NCBI GenBank assembly: GCA_903921605.1
Contig: CAIXQV010000069.1
Location: 1 to 5,066, forward strand
Reading direction: 5' to 3'
From: an uncultured Planctomycetaceae bacterium
Lineage (GTDB): Bacteria; Planctomycetota; Planctomycetia; Planctomycetales; Planctomycetaceae
Length of the DNA: 5,066 nucleotides
Below, in pieces: positions 1 through 5,066 of the stretch; within the stretch, counting starts at the first letter, position 1, and the number at the start of each line of letters is the position of its first letter. The position numbers were made by a program, and so were the translations under genes. The notes beneath the pieces are model-generated. The model was not told the origin of the DNA. It was given only the letters and a program-made list of their open reading frames with translations, and searched no databases.

Positions 1-842
1 GCCGGGGTTTCAGTCACATTCGAACCGACCAGCTGCAATGCGGTGGTTTGTCCAACACCCACGATCGTCGGATAGACCTGCGAGATGAACGGACGATTGC
101 TGACCTCAATAACATAGTTCCAGTACTTGTTGCCCTGATAACGGACGTCGCGAACTTCCAGCAGATATTCGCCCGGTTCAAAGGAATGAGACAGAAACGG
201 ATCTGCGGCAAAGGTGTTGTCTGCTGCAGCCAAAGTCGATCCGGTCTTCGCACTACGAATCGCGATGATAGGGTCCACATGCGTCTGCAGGTCGTGGATC
301 CGATCTTCAAGGCGCATCGCAAGACAGTGGAATGTCAGCGAAGTCGGCTGTTCAACTTTGAAGCGATAGAAGTCGACATCTTCCGCCTTCTCAACACATC
401 CGCAGATTGTTCCGGGAGCGACAACCGCCTGAGCCGTTTCCTGAGTATCGTTCTTCGGATCTTCCACAATCACAGGATCGCGAGTGATCACGATCTGACC
501 AACGGTACTTGGGCCGGTTGGGCCGATGATGCGAAAATCCCGAACTCCCGTCATCGCCTCCGCCGCCACAGCGAACTTCAACTTGATCTGAGTCAGTGCG
601 GGTTCCTTGCCGTCCTTGCCAAGTTCCATCGGAGTGATCACTTCACCCGTCACACCTTCCCCGGAGATCAGAACCTGATTGGCTCCGAACATGCTGTAGC
701 GTGATTCAACTGTGTGCTCCGATGCCTGCCCCACCTGAATGGCGGCGGTCGACAGATTCATCAGCATCGGATACGACTTCTGAGCCAGGGCTTGAGAAGT
801 CAGGGTCGTGAATGCAACAACGGCAAGAAGAACTCTCTGCAT
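1..842 (-). CDS. Secreted PPC-domain protein with Ig/IPT-like domains (3' end outside window)
   Basis: I translated the minus strand from the ATG at 842-840; 280 codons stay open to the left edge, so the C-terminus is missing. Residues 1-20 form a Sec signal peptide (MQRVLLAVVAF start, cleavage likely after SQALA). Residues about 24-124 look like an Ig/IPT-type beta-sandwich. Residues about 128-248 match the bacterial pre-peptidase C-terminal (PPC) domain: NDTQETAQAV, then DVDFYRFKV, then the strongly typical FEPGEYLLEVRDVRYQG. From residue 250 a second IPT-like domain seems to begin (ISQVYPTIVGVGQTTALQLVG). PPC domains are generally non-catalytic secreted modules; function here is unknown, perhaps binding or scaffolding in the envelope. 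Two cysteines (C147, C149) sit where such domains usually have none that I recall. The gene lies 5 bases after the DUF1549/DUF1553 gene, so it is probably cotranscribed with it. The family call is strong; the role is inference. Confidence 0.9.
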   Translation of the reverse strand, partial: MQRVLLAVVAFTTLTSQALAQKSYPMLMNLSTAAIQVGQASEHTVESRYSMFGANQVLISGEGVTGEVITPMELGKDGKEPALTQIKLKFAVAAEAMTGVRDFRIIGPTGPSTVGQIVITRDPVIVEDPKNDTQETAQAVVAPGTICGCVEKAEDVDFYRFKVEQPTSLTFHCLAMRLEDRIHDLQTHVDPIIAIRSAKTGSTLAAADNTFAADPFLSHSFEPGEYLLEVRDVRYQGNKYWNYVIEVSNRPFISQVYPTIVGVGQTTALQLVGSNVTETP

Positions 843-847
843 GGCGG

Positions 848-3487
848 TTACCTCACGAACAAAAATTGTTTGCTGTTGATCAGAGTCCACAGAAGATCTT
901 CAAAGAATTCCTGGCGACTGGCGGCCTCCGGCAGAAATCCCAGTGATGCCTTCAGTTCCGCTTCACCTGGTTCACGGCTGAGTGTGACCATGTAAAGTTC
1001 CTGCACGATTTCAGCATCTGTTTTTTGAGTCGCCAACAGCGATGTGACTCGCCCTGTTTTGCTGGCCAGTTTCGTGGCGATGATGTCACCATTCAAAGTG
1101 TGCAGCGCCTGACCAAGATTTTCATCGGGCATGCGTTCGCATTCGCACACACTGACTCGACGCGGCTTCCCGAATGTCATCAGGAAGTGGTCCGGGTATT
1201 CACCGTCCGGCAATTCGATTGCTCGCGTTCCCGGTGGCAGACCTTTGAATTTAGTAGGGGCTGCTGTGACAACGTCGATCGCATCCAGCAGAGGTTCTGC
1301 CCCAACGCGTTTGACTTTGAAGTGCGTGTAAAACTTGTTATCCGAGACATTCTCTGTCGTTGGCTGAGACTGCAACTGATACAGGCGTGAAGACATGATG
1401 GTTCGCACCAGCTGCTTCAGATCAAAGTTGCTGGCGATAAAGTGATCGGTCAGAGCCTCCATCATCGCTGGATTTGTTGGCGGATTTGTCGCACGCATGT
1501 CATCGACCGGCTCGACAAGCCCACGACCCAAAAGATAAGACATATACCGGTTGACGACTGATCGAGCGAAGTCGCGGTTGTCCTTCGATGTCAGCCAGGC
1601 GGCCAGCGGAATCCGGCGATCCAGCTCGTGATCGACCTCTTCACCATCCAGCGGCTTTGGCTTCAGAACTTTCCCGGTGCGCGGGTGTCGGACATCCCCC
1701 GTCGAGCGAACCATCACGACGGTTTCGCGTCCGAACAGTCCGAATTCTTCGCTGTTCTTGTTGCCAACTCGCGAGAAGAATGCAGAAAAGGCGTAGTAGT
1801 CAGCCTGGCTGTATTTTTCAAAGGGATGATGATGACACTTGGCACATTGCAGTCTGGCGCCCAGAAACAATTGAGCGGTTGATTCAGCGAGGTCTGCGGA
1901 GTTATTGTTGATCTGGAAGTAGCTGGCCGGCCCGCTTGAAAAGATTGATCCCTTGGCCGTGATCAGTTCGCGTACAAACTGATCGAACGGCTTGTTCACT
2001 CGGAAGGAATCCCGAATCCAGTTATGCATCGCCCACATACGTTGTTCGTCCGAGGCGTCGCCGTTGCTTGTATTTCGCAGCAGATCGGACCATTTTAAGG
2101 TCCAGACTGCGGCATACTGATCGTTGTATCGATCAAGGTCTGGATTCCCGGTCAGGCCCAGCAACGAGTCAATCAGCTTTGGTCGTTTTTCGGGATCCTG
2201 GTCTGCTATGAAGGTTCGAGACTGTTCCGGCGAAGGCAATGTCCCAATCGCATCAAGGAAGGCACGACGAACGAAAGTGGCGTCGTCACAGAGTCCAGAC
2301 GGAGTAATGCCAAGCTCCTTGAATTTGGTTACGGCAAACTCATCCATGAAATTTTGATTCTTCCAGTCTTTCAGGTCTGGCTCAGGACCGTAGGGCGAAA
2401 CGAACATGGCAATGTCTGCCTGGCCTTCGAAGCGAACCATAATAGGAGCCTGACCGCGACCTTCGACCGTGACAAGTCCGTCGGACGTTACAGAAAGCAC
2501 CGCGTCATCCGTGGAGTCAAACTTGGCCCAGCCCGTGACGTCTCGCGTGGTTCCGTCGCTGTATTCGGCGAAGACTCGCAACTGCTGAGTATGTTCCGGA
2601 GCTGCAATACGTTCCTTCGGTTCAACGGACAGCTTCTTGATCGTCGGAGCATCCGGCTTCGGACCTGGGGCACCAGTCTTCAACCACGCGAGCATCGTGT
2701 TGTAAGGTGTTGAACCGACAACCAGTTTCTTGCCACCACCATGAGCGACTTGCAGAGTCGGTTTGCGAATCAACAGGCTCTCTTCCGGTTGTACCAGGCT
2801 GACTCGACGTTGTTGGCGATCGCGAACCATGGCGTTGTAGTCGAGATCCGGATCGAAACCGACAACCGAAAGCACAAAGCCACCTTTGCCGAACTGACTT
2901 GCATGACAGGCACCCGCGTTGCATCCCATTCGGCTGATGATCGGCCGAATATGGCTGTCGAATCCGACCTTCGGTTGCTCCTCAACGCCTGCAACCTGTA
3001 CCGTCACAGTTTGAGATGACTCACCGTTTGCCACCGTGATTGTGGCTGAACCATTGCCTGTGGCCAGAAGTCTTCCGGATTCAGAAACGGTCACGATCTT
3101 GTTGTCAGAAGAAACATACTTCGAGGATGTTGTCAGATCGTCCGATCGCTTATCCAGCGTGCCTTCGTTGTTGGGGCGAGCGACCAGCAACTGAGCTTCA
3201 CTAAAGTTGCCGTTGAGGGAGACTGCGGTTGGGGTGACTGTGATCGCTGCAACAGTTGAGGACGCGGCTTCTGCAGGATTGACGTTGAGCACGGCCACGC
3301 ACGTCAGTGAAGCGATCATCAAAGTCGCGCGACGAACCCGCTCTGTGAGCCGAATGGCGCTAGCCACGGGTGTCGTGACAGATGCCTCATTCTCACCGGC
3401 GGCTAGCGCCGGGCCGCTCAAAGAGTCATCACAGGAATTGCAGTTGGCTGAATGAGCAGCACAAAATGCGCGGAGTTGAAGAGGCAT
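848..3487 (-). CDS. BIG2 / DUF1549 (PSCyt2) / DUF1553 (PSD1) cytochrome-like exported protein
   Basis: Numbering is from the ATG at 3487 (879 residues). A signal-peptide-like stretch lies at about 46-75 (RLTERVRRA, hydrophobic TLMIASLTCVAVL, likely cleavage after NPAEA), preceded by an unusually long leader. A BIG2 Ig-like domain follows at about 78-168. Next is a cytochrome-c-like segment at about 176-278 with an atypical CX4CH motif (CNAGACH, 189-195), and a second BIG2 domain at about 283-366. DUF1549 spans about 379-571, with a classic CXXCH (CAKCH, 548-552) followed by HHPFEKY. DUF1553 spans about 626-875, with the VNRYM stretch, a CECER motif and QALHTLNGD. These motifs suggest covalent haem and a periplasmic or surface redox role, but substrate and partners are unknown. 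An in-frame TTG at 3550 with a strong binding site would add 21 residues; a GTG at 3367 would give a compact signal peptide but lacks a good binding site. It is the first gene of an operon with the PPC-domain gene and is divergent from the DUF1501 gene. Confidence 0.93.
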   Translation of the reverse strand: MPLQLRAFCAAHSANCNSCDDSLSGPALAAGENEASVTTPVASAIRLTERVRRATLMIASLTCVAVLNVNPAEAASSTVAAITVTPTAVSLNGNFSEAQLLVARPNNEGTLDKRSDDLTTSSKYVSSDNKIVTVSESGRLLATGNGSATITVANGESSQTVTVQVAGVEEQPKVGFDSHIRPIISRMGCNAGACHASQFGKGGFVLSVVGFDPDLDYNAMVRDRQQRRVSLVQPEESLLIRKPTLQVAHGGGKKLVVGSTPYNTMLAWLKTGAPGPKPDAPTIKKLSVEPKERIAAPEHTQQLRVFAEYSDGTTRDVTGWAKFDSTDDAVLSVTSDGLVTVEGRGQAPIMVRFEGQADIAMFVSPYGPEPDLKDWKNQNFMDEFAVTKFKELGITPSGLCDDATFVRRAFLDAIGTLPSPEQSRTFIADQDPEKRPKLIDSLLGLTGNPDLDRYNDQYAAVWTLKWSDLLRNTSNGDASDEQRMWAMHNWIRDSFRVNKPFDQFVRELITAKGSIFSSGPASYFQINNNSADLAESTAQLFLGARLQCAKCHHHPFEKYSQADYYAFSAFFSRVGNKNSEEFGLFGRETVVMVRSTGDVRHPRTGKVLKPKPLDGEEVDHELDRRIPLAAWLTSKDNRDFARSVVNRYMSYLLGRGLVEPVDDMRATNPPTNPAMMEALTDHFIASNFDLKQLVRTIMSSRLYQLQSQPTTENVSDNKFYTHFKVKRVGAEPLLDAIDVVTAAPTKFKGLPPGTRAIELPDGEYPDHFLMTFGKPRRVSVCECERMPDENLGQALHTLNGDIIATKLASKTGRVTSLLATQKTDAEIVQELYMVTLSREPGEAELKASLGFLPEAASRQEFFEDLLWTLINSKQFLFVR
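850..854 (-). promoter_or_regulatory. Ribosome binding site of the PPC-domain gene, overlapping the upstream stop
   Basis: On the minus strand GAGGT lies 7 bases before the ATG at 842-840, a near-ideal Shine-Dalgarno spacing. Its last base is the first base of the TAA stop (850-848) of the preceding gene. Ribosomes finishing the DUF1549/DUF1553 gene would therefore stop on the next gene's binding site, which suggests translational coupling. It also decides the start codon. Confidence 0.75.
3356..3410 (-). repeat. Strong hairpin inside the 5' part of the DUF1549/DUF1553 gene
   Basis: GGCGCTAGCC (3356-3365) and GGCTAGCGCC (3401-3410) are perfect inverted copies. The complementarity continues inward to 3372 and 3394, giving a 17-position stem with a 21-base loop. 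In the minus-strand transcript, 15 positions are Watson-Crick, one is G-U (3366/3400) and one is a C-C mismatch (3368/3398). No U-run follows, so it is not a normal intrinsic terminator. It lies between the start codon and the hydrophobic signal segment. A GTG at 3367-3365 that could start a conventional signal peptide is buried in the stem, and a GAGG (3388-3385) lies in the loop. A regulatory role is inference. Confidence 0.55.
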
Positions 3488-3495
3488 AGCAGGGA

Positions 3496-3499
3496 CTCC
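3496..3499 (-). promoter_or_regulatory. Ribosome binding site for the preferred ATG start at 3487
   Basis: On the minus strand GGAG stands 8 bases before the ATG at 3487-3485. Good spacing plus an ATG codon is why I prefer this start for the DUF1549/DUF1553 gene. It competes with the stronger GGAGGT upstream of the TTG at 3550, so the choice is not certain. Confidence 0.5.
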
Positions 3500-3528
3500 G
3501 AAGGCGGGAAATAAACGCGGGGCTTGAA

Positions 3529-3564
3529 TTATGGCCTTCTGAAACGCCAATTGCCAACCTCCAT
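3529..3564 (-). other. Possible upstream ORF of 11 codons in the leader of the DUF1549/DUF1553 gene
   Basis: On the minus strand an ATG at 3564-3562 opens a short frame, MEVGNWRFRRP, ending at TAA (3531-3529). An AGGA (3577-3574) lies 9 bases before it. It is out of frame with the main gene and overlaps the alternative TTG start and its binding site, but ends 41 bases before the ATG at 3487. It could be a translated leader peptide affecting start choice, or chance; nothing in the peptide is recognisable. Confidence 0.15.
3557..3562 (-). promoter_or_regulatory. Alternative ribosome binding site for a TTG start at 3550
   Basis: On the minus strand GGAGGT lies 6 bases before a TTG (3550-3548) that is in frame with the DUF1549/DUF1553 protein. 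It is the stronger of the two candidate binding sites but serves a weak start codon. Starting here would add 21 residues beginning (M)AFQKAIIQAPRLF. The same bases also fall inside a possible 11-codon upstream ORF. Confidence 0.4.
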
Positions 3565-3582
3565 GTCTGTACTTCCTGGAGG

Positions 3583-3593
3583 ACGGTGACCGT
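3583..3593. repeat. Short palindrome, candidate operator
   Basis: ACGGTGACCGT is a perfect inverted repeat of two 5-base arms around one central base. It sits 33 bases upstream of the alternative TTG start and 96 bases upstream of the ATG at 3487, inside the divergent control region. A dimeric regulator could bind such a site, but a palindrome this short can occur by chance and no second copy was noticed nearby. Confidence 0.25.
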
Positions 3594-3790
3594 AAATTCC
3601 GAATCCCCGGTATTCTTCGCCGTCCTCAATGCAAGCCATGGCATCGGAAGACCCTTGTCGGAAATTTGTGATTTAGCCCTCCGTCAGGTTTCCAGACTGG
3701 CACAGAACGGTTTTCCTGGAGTATGCTTTCAGAGTTCTGCCCGCCGGTATTCGATCCCCCCTGCTCTCGCCTGCCTCTATATCTTTGCTC

Positions 3791-3794
3791 AGGA
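3791..3794 (+). promoter_or_regulatory. Ribosome binding site of the DUF1501 gene
   Basis: AGGA lies 9 bases before the ATG at 3804-3806, an acceptable if slightly long Shine-Dalgarno spacing. It supports this start, which also places the twin-arginine motif at residues 17-18, where a Tat signal peptide is expected. Confidence 0.5.
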
Positions 3795-3803
3795 ATCAAA
3801 GCC

Positions 3804-5066
3804 ATGTTCGGTTTTGCACCACGTAATCTTCGTGACTGTGAACGAGTGACTCGCCGAGGTCTGCTGCAGATCGGTAGTCTCACCGGTTTGGGTTTGAGTC
3901 TTCCGACATTGCTTGCTGCAAAGACTGCGATGGCAACCGAAGGGCGACCCGCAGCGGCTGGCGGTAAGGACATGAACTGCATCCTGATCTGGACACAGGG
4001 TGGAACCAGTCACCATGACACATTTGATCCAAAGCCGAATGCTCCGGTGAGTGTGAAGGGTGAATTCGGTGTTATCAATACGGCGGTCCCCGGAGTTCAG
4101 TTCACCGAGATCCTGCCCAACATGGCTCGGTCACTGAATCGCTATGCGTTGCTGCGAAGCTGGAACCCGGAAAACGGCAGTCATGGTGTGGCCGATCAGT
4201 TTGCAATGTCTGGTCGCAAGTTGAATCCATCGTTGCATTACCCGACCTACGGATCAGTCGTTAGCTGGTACAAAGGATTTAAGTCTGCTCTGCCAGCTTT
4301 CGTGCAGTTGGGCAGTTCGGTTGATAAACGATTCGGTGGTGGCTCTGCCGGAATTCTGGGCCTCGAGCACAATGCCTTTGAAATTCTGGCAGACCCCAAT
4401 GCAAAAGGTTTCAACGTTCGTGATATCAGTTTCCCCAACGGAGTGACGTCAGGTCGAGTCGATCGGCGCAAACGAATGCTGGCGTCTCTGGACAACCTGC
4501 AGCGACAGGCTGACGTTCAGGCCGAAGCTTATGATGCCCTCGATGAAAACTTCAAAGCTGCGTTCAACATGATCACCGCTCCGGAAACTAAAGCCGCGTT
4601 TCAGATTGATCAGGAAACAGAAGCGCTGCGCGATCGATACGGACGACACAAGTTTGGTCAGAGTTGCCTGCTGGCTCGCCGCATGATTGAAAGCGGCGTT
4701 CGCTTTGTCACTGTCACGGATGGCGGCTGGGATACTCATCAGGACAACTTTAAGTCGCTCAAGAATAATCGAATTCCGCCAATCGATCAGGGACTTCCGG
4801 CACTGCTGGAGGATCTGGAAACTCGTGGTCTGCTGGACACAACTCTGGTAGTTTGGCTCACCGACTTCGGACGTACGCCGGTGATTAACTCCGCCAGCGG
4901 TCGCGATCACTGGGCGAGTGCGGGTTTTGCGATTATGGCGGGTGCCGGAATTCCGGGCGGTGCGGTACTCGGTGCGACTGACGAAGAAGGCGGCCGACCG
5001 ATTCGAGATGAATATCTCACGGCGGACCTCGCCGTGACCATCTACGAAAAACTGGGTATTCCGAGC
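3804..5066 (+). CDS. DUF1501 family protein with Tat signal (3' end outside window)
   Basis: The frame runs from ATG at 3804 through 421 codons to the right edge without a stop. The start MFGFAPRNLRDCERVTRRGL leads into a twin-arginine signal: R17-R18, a hydrophobic stretch (LLQIGSLTGLGLSLP), then an Ala-rich end near residue 44. Family signatures follow: QGGTSHHDTFDPKP at 65-78, DGGWDTH at 306-312, TDFGRTP at 353-359 and GRDHW at 366-370, then a C-terminal region like LTADLAVTIYEKLGI. DUF1501 is related to the alkaline phosphatase/sulfatase fold, so these His/Asp clusters may bind metal; the reaction is not established. No sulfatase C-X-P-X-R signature is present. Family members usually run some tens of residues longer, so little is missing. 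Folded export by Tat fits cytoplasmic cofactor loading. It is transcribed away from the DUF1549/DUF1553 gene; family members are often encoded side by side in planctomycetes, supporting a shared function. Confidence 0.95.
   Translation, partial: MFGFAPRNLRDCERVTRRGLLQIGSLTGLGLSLPTLLAAKTAMATEGRPAAAGGKDMNCILIWTQGGTSHHDTFDPKPNAPVSVKGEFGVINTAVPGVQFTEILPNMARSLNRYALLRSWNPENGSHGVADQFAMSGRKLNPSLHYPTYGSVVSWYKGFKSALPAFVQLGSSVDKRFGGGSAGILGLEHNAFEILADPNAKGFNVRDISFPNGVTSGRVDRRKRMLASLDNLQRQADVQAEAYDALDENFKAAFNMITAPETKAAFQIDQETEALRDRYGRHKFGQSCLLARRMIESGVRFVTVTDGGWDTHQDNFKSLKNNRIPPIDQGLPALLEDLETRGLLDTTLVVWLTDFGRTPVINSASGRDHWASAGFAIMAGAGIPGGAVLGATDEEGGRPIRDEYLTADLAVTIYEKLGIPS

Larger units (their letters stand above)
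3488..3803. promoter_or_regulatory. Divergent intergenic control region
   Basis: This stretch separates the starts of the minus-strand operon and the plus-strand DUF1501 gene, so promoters for both directions are expected here. I found no convincing -35/-10 pair on either strand; TATGCT at 3722-3727 is the best -10-like hexamer for the plus strand but has no good partner. It holds binding sites for both genes, the alternative TTG start, a short palindrome (3583-3593), an 8-base palindrome GCCATGGC around 3635-3642, and a 9-base direct repeat TTCCTGGAG (3573-3581 and 3713-3721). I see no RNA gene or convincing complete gene in it. Confidence 0.5.

Noticed and set aside
48..704. Plus-strand open frame of 218 codons
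   Set aside because: It lies wholly antisense to the PPC-domain gene, whose translation gives a signal peptide and clear domain motifs; the antisense product shows no recognisable domain.
2354..2713. Plus-strand open frame of 119 codons
   Set aside because: It is antisense to the BIG2/DUF1549 coding region and its product has no recognisable features.
3356..3410. Intrinsic terminator reading of the hairpin
   Set aside because: No U-run follows the stem on the minus-strand transcript, and it lies inside an open reading frame that continues for more than 800 codons.
3698..3716. Sigma-54-like TGGCAC followed by TTTTCC
   Set aside because: The -12 element should be TTGC at a fixed spacing; at that position the sequence reads GGTT, and the conserved GC is absent.
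3586..3849. Plus-strand GTG frame of 87 codons in the control region
   Set aside because: It runs into the DUF1501 gene in another frame, its binding site would be only 3 bases from the start, and the product resembles nothing known.
3626..3982. Minus-strand open frame of 118 codons crossing the control region
   Set aside because: It is mostly antisense to the DUF1501 start and signal sequence, with low-complexity basic residues and no domain.
4449..4910. Minus-strand open frame of 153 codons
   Set aside because: It is fully antisense to well-conserved DUF1501 motifs (DGGWDTH, TDFGRTP), so it is a shadow frame.

Overview
This 5,066-base window most likely comes from a planctomycete or close PVC-group relative. 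Its three genes belong to families that are greatly expanded and often co-located there: a DUF1549/DUF1553 (PSCyt2/PSD1) cytochrome-like protein, a DUF1501 protein, and a secreted protein with a PPC (bacterial pre-peptidase C-terminal) domain. The genus cannot be named from this sequence. No RNA gene, CRISPR array, insertion sequence or transposase is visible, and the window looks chromosomal.

Layout. Bases 1-842 (minus strand) hold the N-terminal 280 residues of a Sec-exported protein with an Ig/IPT-like domain and a PPC domain; its 3' end lies outside the left edge. Five bases upstream of it ends a large minus-strand gene (848 to about 3487, or 3550 with a TTG start). It encodes a BIG2 - cytochrome-like (CX4CH) - BIG2 - DUF1549 (CXXCH) - DUF1553 protein. 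The two minus-strand genes are almost certainly one operon, and the downstream ribosome binding site overlaps the upstream stop codon. Bases 3488-3803 are a divergent control region. From 3804 to the right edge (plus strand) runs a DUF1501 gene with a Tat signal peptide, cut off after 421 codons.

How they may work together. All three products carry export signals (two Sec-type, one twin-arginine), so the locus appears to equip the cell envelope or periplasm. The families suggest a putative redox protein with two haem-type motifs and adhesive or scaffold domains, a predicted hydrolase-like protein of the alkaline phosphatase/sulfatase fold, and a beta-sandwich secreted protein. No substrate is visible in the window, and to my knowledge the biochemical roles of DUF1501, DUF1549 and DUF1553 are not firmly established.

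The least explained features lie at the 5' end of the large minus-strand gene. There are two plausible start codons, each with a good Shine-Dalgarno sequence. A leader of about 45 residues precedes the hydrophobic signal segment. A 17-bp RNA-level hairpin is embedded in that leader, and a possible 11-codon upstream ORF overlaps the alternative start.
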